Assembly (NCBI GenBank): GCA_036555065.1 | Contig: DATBLZ010000161.1 | Coordinates: forward strand, 1-64,000 | Direction of reading: 5' to 3' | Length of the DNA stretch: 64,000 nt | From: DATBLZ01 sp036555065 | Lineage (GTDB): Bacteria > Pseudomonadota > Gammaproteobacteria > Steroidobacterales > Rariloculaceae | The notes under the pieces: model-generated | What the model saw: only the letters and a program-made list of their open reading frames with translations | Database searches by the model: none | What the model was told of the DNA's origin: nothing | Shown here: piece after piece, positions 35,641 through 43,977 of the stretch | Position numbering within the stretch: the stretch's first letter is position 1 | Layout: each line of letters starts with the position of its first letter | Translations under genes and position numbers: made by a program

Positions 35641-35649
35641 TGTGCCGCC

Positions 35650-36699
35650 TCAACGGCCCGGGTCGGCCGGCGATGACTCCGCCTGCTGCGCCCGGAATTC
35701 GGCGATGACCGCGAGCAGCTCGTCGAACATCGCAACGTCGACGTCTGCGCGGCCCCGAAGCGTGGGATAAATCGTCTCTATCGTGCTTCTCAAGCCCTCG
35801 ATGTCGGTATTGGTCACGGCGATCGGCGCCACGCCCGTGTTGGTCATGACCTCGGCGGCGCGCCGGTTGTCTTCGCGCGATGCACGATCGATATCGCGCA
35901 TGACTCCGCCCATGACCTCGCGCAGGATCTCTCGGTCTTCGGCGGTCAAGGAGTCGAAGGCCCGTGCATCGAGCGCGAAGATGCCCATCGCATAGCTCAC
36001 GGGAAGCTCGGTGCGATACCTGACCTTCGTATGCCACTGGAGAACCAACGCACCGACGGGCGAGTTCGCGACGACGTCGAGGAGCCCAGTCTGCAGCGCC
36101 GTCAAGACGTCGGTTGCCGGCAGCACTACGGGTGAAAGGCCGAGCGATTCCATTGCGAGAAAACTGATGGCATCGCCCTCGGGAACCCAGATTTTCTTGC
36201 GCCGCAGGTCGTCGACGTTGCGAATGGGCTCGTTCGCCATGAGATTGGCGAACCCGCCTTCGCTGAATCCAAAGCTCACAAAACCCGCAGCCTCGAGCCC
36301 CGCCGCAAGCTTGGGATCGAGCCGCGCGCGCACGAAGTCGACTTCCTCGAGCGAGTTGAACAAGAGCGGGACGCCGTAGAGATTGAGCGCCGGGTAGCGC
36401 TCCGCCAGGCCGCCCGCCGTGAACGCGCCGCCGTGGAGCTGACCGATGCGAATCCTCCGCAGGACCTGGCTGTCGTTGCCCATGACCCCGCCGGGATAGA
36501 ACTTGAGCACGACGCGTCCCGCGGTGCGCTCCTTGATCTGCTCGCCGCCGGCGCGCATCGACCGCATCCACTGCGAGCCGTCGGGCGCGATCGTTGCGAC
36601 CTTCAATTCGGCTGCGCCGGCCGGCAGTGCCATGGCGCACGCCGTGAGGACAGCGAGGACCCAGAACGCACCTGGGCATCCGCCTTTCGCCCGACTCAT
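35650..36699 (-). CDS. dctP: TRAP transporter substrate-binding protein DctP
   Basis: 349 residues with a signal peptide ending PAGAAELKVAT. It has LKVATIAPDGSQWMRSMRAG, VVLKFYPGGVMGNDSQVLRRIR, GQLHGGAFTAGGLAE and the central ATDVLTALQTGLLDVVANSP segment. These fit the DctP/YiaO receptor fold (TatP type). Ligand-binding Arg residues seen in C4-dicarboxylate receptors cannot be assigned, so the substrate is open; TatT-linked receptors are thought to bind hydrophobic or lipid-like ligands. It abuts tatT with no gap. Confidence 0.92.
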   Translation of the reverse strand: MSRAKGGCPGAFWVLAVLTACAMALPAGAAELKVATIAPDGSQWMRSMRAGGEQIKERTAGRVVLKFYPGGVMGNDSQVLRRIRIGQLHGGAFTAGGLAERYPALNLYGVPLLFNSLEEVDFVRARLDPKLAAGLEAAGFVSFGFSEGGFANLMANEPIRNVDDLRRKKIWVPEGDAISFLAMESLGLSPVVLPATDVLTALQTGLLDVVANSPVGALVLQWHTKVRYRTELPVSYAMGIFALDARAFDSLTAEDREILREVMGGVMRDIDRASREDNRRAAEVMTNTGVAPIAVTNTDIEGLRSTIETIYPTLRGRADVDVAMFDELLAVIAEFRAQQAESSPADPGR

Positions 36700-37590
36700 C
36701 TAGAAGTACTCCCCGGAGGTCGCGAGCAACTGCTCGGCTTCCTGTTTCGCGAGCACGTTGAACAATGTCAAGCCTTCGGCCTCGACGGGCGCGGCCAACA
36801 CTTCCATGAGCAGCCGGTCGTGTAGGTCTTGCTCGAACATCATACGTGCATAGCGACGCGCGTATTCTACTTTGGCCGACAGATCGCGGCCGGCCGAAAG
36901 CTCGATCGCCCGCTCGAAATGTTGGCGCGCCACTTCAGGACGTCCCCCGAGGGCAGGCGGCCGCAGTGAATTCAAGATGCCGAGGTAGGCGTGCAGACCA
37001 CCCTCCGCGTAGGTCTCGTCGAGCGCGAGCGCGCGCTCGAGCGCGGCCTCGACCCACGGCAGCTCCGCAACGGCGCTCCAATCCTCGCTCGTCGCATCGA
37101 GATAGCTCAACCAACTGACCGCATACGCATAGAGATAATCGATCCGCTTGCGGTCGACCGTCTGCAGTTGGCTCACGAAGTCGTCGTAGCTCAACCCCCG
37201 CCACGAGCACGCCGGTTTGTGCGCGAGACACAGCGCGCGCTCGCCGTAGCCGCGCGCCTTTTCGGTGAGGCGCACGACGCGCGCGGGATCGGGCTCGAAA
37301 CGCGATCCGTAGAGCGCGAACAGTTGCGCGCCCGCGGCGAGCAGGTCCTCGTTGTCGCCGCTGCGGCTGATCATGCCGTCGACGAGCAGCAGGTACGCCG
37401 GAACGCCGCTCGCGACGAGCTCCGGATCGTTTTGATCGAGAATTGCCGCTTGCAGCGTGTCGGCCGCCATTCCGCCGACGAGGCTCGCGCAGCCGCTTAG
37501 GCAGGCGAGCGCCAGCGACAGCAGCGCCCAAGCGAACGGAATGCCGACTGGCCTACGCCGCGAGCGCCCTCTCGCAGCTGCGATCGCCAT
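36700..37590 (-). CDS. TRAP-associated TPR lipoprotein TatT
   Basis: 296 residues from the ATG at 37590, with a lipoprotein signal (FAWALLSLALACLSGC). The mature part is helical: MAADTLQAAILDQNDPELV, LVDGMISRSGDNEDLLAAGAQLF, YAYAVSWLSYLDA, EGGLHAYLGILNSLRPPALGG and RRYARMMFEQDLHDRLLMEV. These match the TatT family, which forms a trimeric TPR-like ring docked to the TRAP receptor in Treponema. It starts 7 bases after the rplS stop and abuts dctP, tying the transporter to the ribosomal operon. The open frame above it (to 37737) is antisense-like shadow of rplS. Confidence 0.88.
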   Translation of the reverse strand: MAIAAARGRSRRRPVGIPFAWALLSLALACLSGCASLVGGMAADTLQAAILDQNDPELVASGVPAYLLLVDGMISRSGDNEDLLAAGAQLFALYGSRFEPDPARVVRLTEKARGYGERALCLAHKPACSWRGLSYDDFVSQLQTVDRKRIDYLYAYAVSWLSYLDATSEDWSAVAELPWVEAALERALALDETYAEGGLHAYLGILNSLRPPALGGRPEVARQHFERAIELSAGRDLSAKVEYARRYARMMFEQDLHDRLLMEVLAAPVEAEGLTLFNVLAKQEAEQLLATSGEYF

Positions 37591-37597
37591 GCACCGA

Positions 37598-37942
37598 TCA
37601 GAGCTTTTCTTTGATGCGTGCGGACTTGCCGCTTCGATCGCGTAGGTAGTAGAGCTTTGCTCGTCGGACGTCGCCACGCCGCTTGACCTGGATCTCCGCG
37701 ACGGCCGGGCTGTGAGTCTGAAAGACGCGCTCCACACCCTCGCCGTGCGATACCTTCCGCACCGTGAACGACGAGTTTACCCCACGATTGCGCTTGGCGA
37801 TCACAATGCCCTCGTAGGCTTGCAGACGCTCGCGTTCACCCTCGGTTACGCGAACCTGCACGACGACCGTATCGCCGGGGGCGAAGTCCGGCACGCCTTT
37901 CTTCATTTCGCGCTGTTCGAGCTCATCGATCACTCTAGACAT
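37598..37942 (-). CDS. rplS: Ribosomal protein L19
   Basis: 114 residues, standard length for bL19. It shows PDFAPGDTVVVQVRVTEGE, ERLQAYEGIVIAKRNRGVNS, FTVRKVSHGEGVERVF and the basic C-terminal RGDVRRAKLYYLRDRSGK. It sits at the 30S-50S interface. Last of the conserved rpsP-rimM-trmD-rplS order, 14 bases after trmD. Confidence 0.98.
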   Translation of the reverse strand: MSRVIDELEQREMKKGVPDFAPGDTVVVQVRVTEGERERLQAYEGIVIAKRNRGVNSSFTVRKVSHGEGVERVFQTHSPAVAEIQVKRRGDVRRAKLYYLRDRSGKSARIKEKL

Positions 37943-37956
37943 GGCAAAGCCCTCTT

Positions 37957-38712
37957 CTATTCGCCGCTGTTCGCAGCGATCTCAGTCCTAAATTCCTCGA
38001 GCAGCTCACGCTCTTCCGCCGTGAACTTCCGTGCCGCGAGCAGCTCCCGTCTGCGCAACCACGTTCGACCGAGCGCCTGCTTGAGGCGCCAGCGGCGAAC
38101 CGCCTCGTGGTCGCCGCCGAGAAGAACAGGCGGCACGTCCATACCGTCGACCTCCTCCGGACGCGTGTACTGCGGACAATCGAGCAACCCATCGGTGTAC
38201 GAGTCCTCGATCGGCGAAGCCGCATGTCCGAGCGTTCCCGGCAACAACCGCACGATCGCATCGATCATGACAGCCGCGGCCAGCTCGCCCCCGCTCATGA
38301 CGTAGTCGCCGAGCGCGACCTCCTCGGCGCCGAGACCCGTCACGATGCGCTCATCGATCCCTTCATAACGGCCCGCGACGAGCAACAATCCAGGCGCCGC
38401 CGCCAATTCGCGCGCGAGCGGCTGGTCGAAATGGCGGCCCTGCGCGCTCAACACGATGACGCGGCTTCCGTCCGGCAGCCGCGCCTGCAAGCTCCGGATC
38501 GCGTCGCGCATCGGCCCGTAGCGCAGCACCATTCCGGGCCCGCCGCCGTAGGGGCGGTCGTCGACCGTGCGGTGCCGATCGCTCGCAAAATCGCGCGGTG
38601 AAGCGTGCACGAGCTCGATGAGGCCGCGCTCGCGCGCTCGACCGACGACCCCGACGCTCGCAACCGGCTCGACGAGCTCCGGGAACAAAGCGACGACGCC
38701 GATCCGGTACAT
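37957..38712 (-). CDS. trmD: tRNA (guanine37-N1)-methyltransferase
   Basis: 251 residues of the SPOUT class with a trefoil knot. It shows YRIGVVALFPELVEP at the start, DDRPYGGGPGMVLRYGP (substrate loop), LLLVAGRYEGIDERIV and ALGDYVMSGGELAAAV for SAM binding in the knot. It makes m1G37 in tRNAs to prevent frameshifting. It lies four bases after rimM and directly before rplS. Confidence 0.98.
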   Translation of the reverse strand: MYRIGVVALFPELVEPVASVGVVGRARERGLIELVHASPRDFASDRHRTVDDRPYGGGPGMVLRYGPMRDAIRSLQARLPDGSRVIVLSAQGRHFDQPLARELAAAPGLLLVAGRYEGIDERIVTGLGAEEVALGDYVMSGGELAAAVMIDAIVRLLPGTLGHAASPIEDSYTDGLLDCPQYTRPEEVDGMDVPPVLLGGDHEAVRRWRLKQALGRTWLRRRELLAARKFTAEERELLEEFRTEIAANSGE

Positions 38713-38716
38713 GTCG

Positions 38717-39235
38717 CTAGTCCCAAAAGCTTCGTTCCCATTCGACGGTCACGACGCCCGCATCGAGATCGATGCGCTTGACGATCGTGCCTACGGCGAA
38801 TGGAATCATTCGCGCTTTCGCGCCTGCGAGCACGATCACGTCGTGCGCAGGCATCGCGAGCAAATGATCGATCGTTCCGAGCTCCTCACCCGCGGCCGTG
38901 CGGACGCTCATTCCCTCCAAATCCGTCCAGTAATACTGTCCCGGCGCACAAACCGGCAGCGCCGCTCGCTCGACCATGACCGTGGCACCCGCGAGCTCGC
39001 GTGCTGCCTCGCGATCGTCGATGCCGCCGAGCTTGGCGACGACGTCCTGACCGTGAAGCTTGCTCGCTTCGACTGCAACGCGGCGCTGGAAATCGCGTTT
39101 TTCGAGAATCCAATCGTCGAACCGGCCGATATCGCCGCGTCGCTCGGTGTACGACCGGATCTTCACCCAGCCTTTGGTGCCGTATGCGCCGCTGATCCGG
39201 CCGAGCGTCACCCGCTTTTCGCCGTTCGCCCTCAC
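38717..39235 (-). CDS. rimM: Ribosome maturation factor RimM
   Basis: About 172 residues. VTLGRISGAYGTKGWVKIRS opens the RimM N-terminal domain, and GQYYWTDLEGMSVRTAAGE opens the PRC-barrel domain that binds ribosomal protein S19. It assists assembly of the 30S head. The start is unsure: I use the GTG at 39235, while a GTG at 39211 (just before TLGRISG) is possible. The frame is open further upstream into rpsP. Confidence 0.93.
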   Translation of the reverse strand: MRANGEKRVTLGRISGAYGTKGWVKIRSYTERRGDIGRFDDWILEKRDFQRRVAVEASKLHGQDVVAKLGGIDDREAARELAGATVMVERAALPVCAPGQYYWTDLEGMSVRTAAGEELGTIDHLLAMPAHDVIVLAGAKARMIPFAVGTIVKRIDLDAGVVTVEWERSFWD

Positions 39236-39261
39236 TGCACGATCGCGGGCCAGCGAGCTCG

Positions 39262-39516
39262 TCAGGCTGCCGCCGCGCCTCGAAATTCCTTGATCAAGTC
39301 GGAAACTCGGTCCGACGTCTGCGCCCCGCGCGCGACCCAAAAGTCCACGCGCTCCAAATCCACCTTGAGCTTCGGCTCATGCGCCGCCGCTTTCGGATTG
39401 AAGAATCCGATGCGCTCGATATAACGGCCGTCACGCGCTTTGCGGCTATCCGCAACCACGATGTGGTAGAAAGCCCGTTTCGTTGCGCCGCCGCGCGACA
39501 ATCGAATCGTTACCAT
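39262..39516 (-). CDS. rpsP: Ribosomal protein S16
   Basis: 84 residues, normal for bS16. It starts VTIRLSRGGATKRAFYHIV, followed by ARDGRYIERIGFFNP and WVARGAQTSDRVSDLIKEF. The ATG at 39516 gives the canonical N-terminus; seven extra in-frame codons upstream are dismissed. First gene of the ribosomal unit, separated from ffh by an intrinsic terminator. Confidence 0.98.
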   Translation of the reverse strand: MVTIRLSRGGATKRAFYHIVVADSRKARDGRYIERIGFFNPKAAAHEPKLKVDLERVDFWVARGAQTSDRVSDLIKEFRGAAAA

Positions 39517-39536
39517 AGAACCCGTAATCCTGCCCA

Positions 39537-39563
39537 AATTAAAAGCGGCCCCTTAGGGACCGC
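39537..39563 (-). terminator. Intrinsic terminator after ffh
   Basis: Read on the minus strand, GCGGTCCC, loop TAA, GGGGCCGC forms an 8-bp stem with a single G-U pair and is followed by TTTTAATTT. It is a textbook rho-independent terminator placed 70 bases after the ffh stop and before rpsP, so the two are separate transcription units. Confidence 0.85.
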
Positions 39564-39632
39564 TCGTTCGAGGCGCGCAATTCTACTGGTTTTGCCGCCG
39601 GAGCGTAAGCCCGGCAGCGCCTGCGGACGACG

Positions 39633-40985
39633 TCACCGGGGGCCGCGGAGACCCGGCCGGCGCGGCGGCGCGCCGAAAGTCTGGCGCAAGCCCCCGCGTT
39701 TGGCCACGTGCTTCATCGTCTTCACGAGTTGCGTGTGCTGCTTGAGCAGGCGATTCACGTCTTGCACGGCGGCCCCCGCTCCCGCGGCTATACGACGCTT
39801 GCGTGAGCCGTCGATGAGCTCGGGTCTAGCGCGCTCGCGCCGCGTCATCGAATCGATGAGCGCGATCTGCCTGCGCATTGCACGCGCGTCGAACGCCGCC
39901 GCCTGTGCAGCGCCGACCGGGATGCCGGGCAACTTCTCGAGCAGCGATTCGAGGCCGCCGAGCTTGGCGATCTGCTCGAGCTGTTCCTTGAAGTCGTTGA
40001 GGTCGAGACTCCGCCCGCGTTTGACTTTGCCGGCAACTCGCTCGGCCGCCTCGCGGTCGACTCGGGCGTGGACCTGCTCGACGAGCCCGACGATGTCGCC
40101 CATGCCGAGAATTCTTGCTGCGAAACGCGTAGGTGCAAACGCTTCGAGCGCATCGAGCTTCTCGCCGGTGCCCAAGAGCTTGATCGGCACGCCCGTGACG
40201 GCGCGCACCGAGAGCGCCGCGCCGCCGCGCGCGTCGCCATCGGTCTTCGTGAGAATCACGCCCGTGAGCGCGACGGCCTCGTTGAACGCTCGCGCCGCGT
40301 TCAGCGCGTCTTGGCCGCTCATCGAATCGAGCACGAACAGCGTCTCGGCCGGCGCTACGGCCGATTGGATCGCGCCGATCTCCGCCATCATCTCGGCATC
40401 GACGTGCAGACGTCCGGCCGTGTCGATGATGAGCCAACGGCAACTCCGTCGTTTTGCTTCGGCCACGGCTTCGCGTGCGATCCGCAGCGGATCGGCTTCG
40501 CTGGTCGCGAGAAACCCTACGCCGAGATCGAGCGCGAGGCGGCGGAGCTGCTCGCGCGCCGCGGGCCGGTAGACGTCCGTGCTCGCGAGCAGAACCTCGC
40601 CCTCCGCGCCGCGACCGAGGTAGCGCGCGAGCTTGCCCGCCGTCGTCGTCTTTCCCGCACCCTGCAATCCGACGAGCAGCACGATGGTCGGTCGGCCCTG
40701 CGCGACGATCGCGCTCGGCTCCTCGCCGAGCGTTCGCACGAGCTCGTCATGAACGATCTTGGTGAAAGCCTGGCCCGGATTCAGGCTCCGCGCGACCTCG
40801 TCGCCGATCGCACGATCGCGTACGCGATCGATGAAGCTCTTGGCGACGGGCAGCGCAACGTCGGCTTCGAGAAGCGCCATGCGGATTGCGCGCACGGTGT
40901 CGCGGACGTTGTCTTCGGTGATGCGTCCGCGGCCCGTCAGATGCCGTACGGCGTCGCTCAGGCGTTGAGTCAGAGCTCCGAACAT
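39633..40985 (-). CDS. ffh: Signal recognition particle protein Ffh
   Basis: 450 residues: N domain (LTQRLSDAVRHLTGRGRITEDNV), G domain with GLQGAGKTTTAGKLA (G1), DVYRPAAREQL, LIIDTAGRLHVD (G3), LTKTDGDARGG (G4) and the Met-rich M domain at the C-terminus, though with fewer Met than in E. coli. It binds signal sequences and 4.5S RNA and targets ribosomes to FtsY. A CorB-like gene lies divergently upstream, as in many gammaproteobacteria. Confidence 0.97.
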   Translation of the reverse strand: MFGALTQRLSDAVRHLTGRGRITEDNVRDTVRAIRMALLEADVALPVAKSFIDRVRDRAIGDEVARSLNPGQAFTKIVHDELVRTLGEEPSAIVAQGRPTIVLLVGLQGAGKTTTAGKLARYLGRGAEGEVLLASTDVYRPAAREQLRRLALDLGVGFLATSEADPLRIAREAVAEAKRRSCRWLIIDTAGRLHVDAEMMAEIGAIQSAVAPAETLFVLDSMSGQDALNAARAFNEAVALTGVILTKTDGDARGGAALSVRAVTGVPIKLLGTGEKLDALEAFAPTRFAARILGMGDIVGLVEQVHARVDREAAERVAGKVKRGRSLDLNDFKEQLEQIAKLGGLESLLEKLPGIPVGAAQAAAFDARAMRRQIALIDSMTRRERARPELIDGSRKRRIAAGAGAAVQDVNRLLKQHTQLVKTMKHVAKRGGLRQTFGAPPRRPGLRGPR

Positions 40986-41143
40986 CGATTACCGAATCTG
41001 CTTGGACCGCGCGCAGCCTAGCACGCGCGCGATTACCGCGCCGCGAATACGTCGACGCGGCGGCACGATCAATCGCGACGCCGTGCTGCGGGCGCGTTCT
41101 TGACCGGTATTTTTCGTTCCGTCAGGCTTATTTGTTCACCTCG

Positions 41144-42460
41144 ATGGCGGAGGGCTCGGTTTCTTTGAACGGCGGCATTCCTCTTAGTGTGATGTTCGGC
41201 ATCCTCGTCGTGCTGATCGTCCTGTCCGCCTTCTTCTCGTGCACGGAAACAGCGCTCATGAGCCTCAATCGGTACCGGTTGAGACACAGCGCCCGCTCAG
41301 GCCATCGTGCCGCGCGGGTTGCGGAGTGGCTGCTGCAGCGCCCAGATCGTCTGATCGGCGTCATCCTGCTCTACAACAACGCCGCGAACATCGGCGCCGC
41401 GTCGCTCGCGGCGATAATTGCGCTGCGAATCGGGGGCGAGGATGCGATCCTAGCCGGCTCGATAATCGTAACGGTCGTGGTGCTCATTTTCGCCGAGGTC
41501 GCGCCGAAAACGATCGGTGCGCTCAACGCGACGAAGATCGCGTTACCCGCGGCGCTCATTTATTACCCACTGCTCAAGATCACTTATCCCGTCGTTTGGT
41601 TGCTCAACGTTTTCGCGAACGGACTCCTGCGGTTGCTCGGTATACGCGCCGACCAAATCGCTTCTCACTCGCTCAGCGCCGAAGAATTGCGCACGATCGT
41701 CGCCGAAGCCGGAATCATGGTGCCGCGCCGGCATCAACGCATGCTGCTCAGCATCCTCGATCTCGATGCCATGACCGTCGATGACGTCATGGTTCCGCGC
41801 CAAGACATCGTCGGCATCGATCTCGATCGCGACTGGCACCACAATCTCGCAATCATTCGCGACAGTCAGTTCCACCGGCTGCCCGTGTACCGCGGCGACG
41901 TCGACAACACGCTCGGAGTCGTGCAAATACGGAAGTTAGTCCCATATCTCGCCAGCGGAACGCTCGACGAGCACCAACTGCTGCAGCTCACGCGCGAGCC
42001 CTACTTCGTGCCCGAAGGCACGCCGCTCAACAAGCAGCTCTTGAATTTTCAGCAGCAGCAGCGGCGGTCGGCTTTCGTCGTCGACGAGTACGGCGACGTT
42101 CAAGGCCTCATCACGACCGAGGACATCCTCCGCGAGATCGTCGGCGAGTTCGACCGCTCGGCGGGGCCGGCGGACATCGGCATCGTGCGCGAGAACGAGC
42201 TCAGCTTCGTCGTCGACGCCGGCGCCAACGTGCGTCAGCTCAACCGCGTCATGAGTTGGAGTTTGCCGACGGATGGTCCGAAGACGTTGAACGGATTGCT
42301 CATCGAGAAGCTCGAGACGATTCCGAAGAAAGGCGCCCATGTCAGAGTCGGGGACTATCAAATAGAGATACTCGAAACGACCGAGCACGGCATCCAGAAC
42401 GTGCGCGTGCGCATCCCGCCGAATCCTCCCGTCGAGCACCTCAGGGCCGCGAACGATTGA
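41144..42460 (+). CDS. CorB/YfjD-like CNNM-CBS transporter
   Basis: 438 residues from the ATG at 41144 (a TTG at 41132 is an option). CNNM membrane domain with about four helices: MFGILVVLIVLSAFFSCTET, IGVILLYNNAANIGAASLAA, LAGSIIVTVVVLIFAEVAPK and LIYYPLLKITYPVVWLLNVF. Two CBS domains follow (DDVMVPRQDIVGIDL ... RRSAFVVDEYGDVQGLITTEDIL) and a C-terminal CorC_HlyC domain (FVVDAGANVRQLNRVMSW). The family is linked to magnesium or cobalt efflux. Divergent from ffh. Confidence 0.93.
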   Translation: MAEGSVSLNGGIPLSVMFGILVVLIVLSAFFSCTETALMSLNRYRLRHSARSGHRAARVAEWLLQRPDRLIGVILLYNNAANIGAASLAAIIALRIGGEDAILAGSIIVTVVVLIFAEVAPKTIGALNATKIALPAALIYYPLLKITYPVVWLLNVFANGLLRLLGIRADQIASHSLSAEELRTIVAEAGIMVPRRHQRMLLSILDLDAMTVDDVMVPRQDIVGIDLDRDWHHNLAIIRDSQFHRLPVYRGDVDNTLGVVQIRKLVPYLASGTLDEHQLLQLTREPYFVPEGTPLNKQLLNFQQQQRRSAFVVDEYGDVQGLITTEDILREIVGEFDRSAGPADIGIVRENELSFVVDAGANVRQLNRVMSWSLPTDGPKTLNGLLIEKLETIPKKGAHVRVGDYQIEILETTEHGIQNVRVRIPPNPPVEHLRAAND

Positions 42461-42465
42461 GGAGT

Positions 42466-42510
42466 CCCGGTTAAAGCCGCTTCCACAAACGTAGGGGCGG
42501 CTTAGCTGCG
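42466..42510. repeat. REP-like palindromes, copy 2 (pair)
   Basis: Two degenerate units in opposite orientation: CCCGGTTAAAGCCGCTTCCA, then GTAGGGGCGGCTTAGCTGCG. They lie between the convergent stops of the CorB-like gene and radA, and the second unit includes the radA stop codon. Confidence 0.65.
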
Positions 42511-43863
42511 AGCTTCTTCGAAAATGACGCGCAGAGCTTCGTCGAGGCGCTCGACCCCGACCGTCTCGATACCGACGCTCTTGCGCGGCACGTTGGCGCG
42601 CGGCACGAGCGCCCGGCGAAACCCGTGCTTGGCCGCCTCGACTAATCGCTCTTCGCCGAACGGCACGGGCCGAACCTCGCCCGTGAGTCCCACTTCGCCG
42701 AAAAGGATGAGGTCCTGGCTCACCGCACGCTCTTTGAAGCTCGAGAGAACTGCGGCCAAGAGCGCAAGATCCGCCGCGGTCTCGGTCACGCGCAGGCCGC
42801 CGACGACGTTTGCGAAAACGTCGCTGTCGCCGATTACGATGCCGCAGTGCCGGTGCAGAACGGCAAGCAATAAATTCAGGCGCTGTGGATCGAGCCCTTG
42901 CGCGACGCGCCGCGGCGACTGTACGAGGCTCTGGTCGACGAGCGCCTGAACCTCGACGAGCACGGGCCGGGTTCCTTCGCGCGTGACGAGCGTCACGCTG
43001 CCGGGAACGGGCTCTGCGCGGCGCGCCAGGAATATTGCGGATGGATTCTTGACCTCTTTGAAGCCGCTCGCGTCCATCACGAAGAAACCCATCTCGTTGG
43101 CGGCGCCGAACCGGTTCTTGGCGGCGCGAATGATCCTGAATCGGCTGCCTGTGTCGCTCTCGAAGTAGAGGACTGTATCGACCATGTGCTCGAGCACGCG
43201 TGGCCCTGCGAGCGTTCCTTCTTTGGTCACGTGCCCGATGAGCACGGTCGCGACGTTGCGAGTCTTGGCGAATCTCACGAGCTGCGCCGCGCTCTCGCGA
43301 ACTTGGCTCACGGAGCCCGGCGCCGATTCGAGCGTTTCGCTGTAGAGCGTCTGAATCGAGTCGATGACGAGCACCGCGGGCGGCTCGCGCTCGAGGCTCG
43401 CGACGACGCGCTCAACACAGGTCTCGGCGAGCAGCTGCACCGGCGCCGTACCCGCCCCGAGACGCTGCGCGCGCAACGCAATCTGCTCGACGGATTCCTC
43501 GCCCGTGACGTAGCAGGTGCGCTCGCGCGCCGCGATCTCGGCAAGCGCGCGCAGCAGCAGCGTGGACTTGCCGATGCCCGGGTCCCCGCCGATCAGAACG
43601 ACGGAACCCGGGACCAATCCCCCGCCGAGGACGCGATCGAGCTCGCCGAGCCCCGTGCTCGACCGCGCAACTCGATCGACTGAAACTTGGTCGAGACGCG
43701 CAAGCTCGATGCGCGCGGCGTTGTCGACACGCCGCGGACCACCGACCGCACGTACGCCTTCGACGAGCGTGTTCCACGCGCCGCAATCGGGACACTGGCC
43801 TTGCCACTTGGGCTGCTCCGAGCCGCATGCACCGCAGCTATAGACCCGCTTTGCTCTCGCCAT
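42502..43863 (-). CDS. radA: DNA repair protein RadA
   Basis: 453 residues from the ATG at 43863. An N-terminal four-Cys zinc motif (CGAC ... CPDC, about residues 10-29) is followed by a RecA-like ATPase with Walker A GGDPGIGKST, Walker B VLVIDSIQTLYS and the RadA-specific RAAKNRFGAANEMG. A Lon-like C-terminal domain (DLALLAAVLSSFKERAVS, FGEVGLTGEVRPV) follows. RadA drives branch migration in recombination. The open frame above 43863 runs into the divergent kinase gene and is not used. Confidence 0.97.
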   Translation of the reverse strand: MARAKRVYSCGACGSEQPKWQGQCPDCGAWNTLVEGVRAVGGPRRVDNAARIELARLDQVSVDRVARSSTGLGELDRVLGGGLVPGSVVLIGGDPGIGKSTLLLRALAEIAARERTCYVTGEESVEQIALRAQRLGAGTAPVQLLAETCVERVVASLEREPPAVLVIDSIQTLYSETLESAPGSVSQVRESAAQLVRFAKTRNVATVLIGHVTKEGTLAGPRVLEHMVDTVLYFESDTGSRFRIIRAAKNRFGAANEMGFFVMDASGFKEVKNPSAIFLARRAEPVPGSVTLVTREGTRPVLVEVQALVDQSLVQSPRRVAQGLDPQRLNLLLAVLHRHCGIVIGDSDVFANVVGGLRVTETAADLALLAAVLSSFKERAVSQDLILFGEVGLTGEVRPVPFGEERLVEAAKHGFRRALVPRANVPRKSVGIETVGVERLDEALRVIFEEARS

Positions 43864-43977
43864 GAGCCGCAGAATAGCCCAAAAGCAAGATGCGTCGGGG
43901 CCGAAGAAAGTGCGCTTGGGATCACAGGGGGCGCCGCCTCGTGCGTGGCATACTCGCGTGGCCCGAGAACCGCGCCG

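Noticed and set aside
43687..43977. Upstream extension of the kinase frame
   Set aside because: It overlaps the start of divergent radA antisense and has no signal or domain; the ATG at 43978 leads directly to the first hydrophobic helix.
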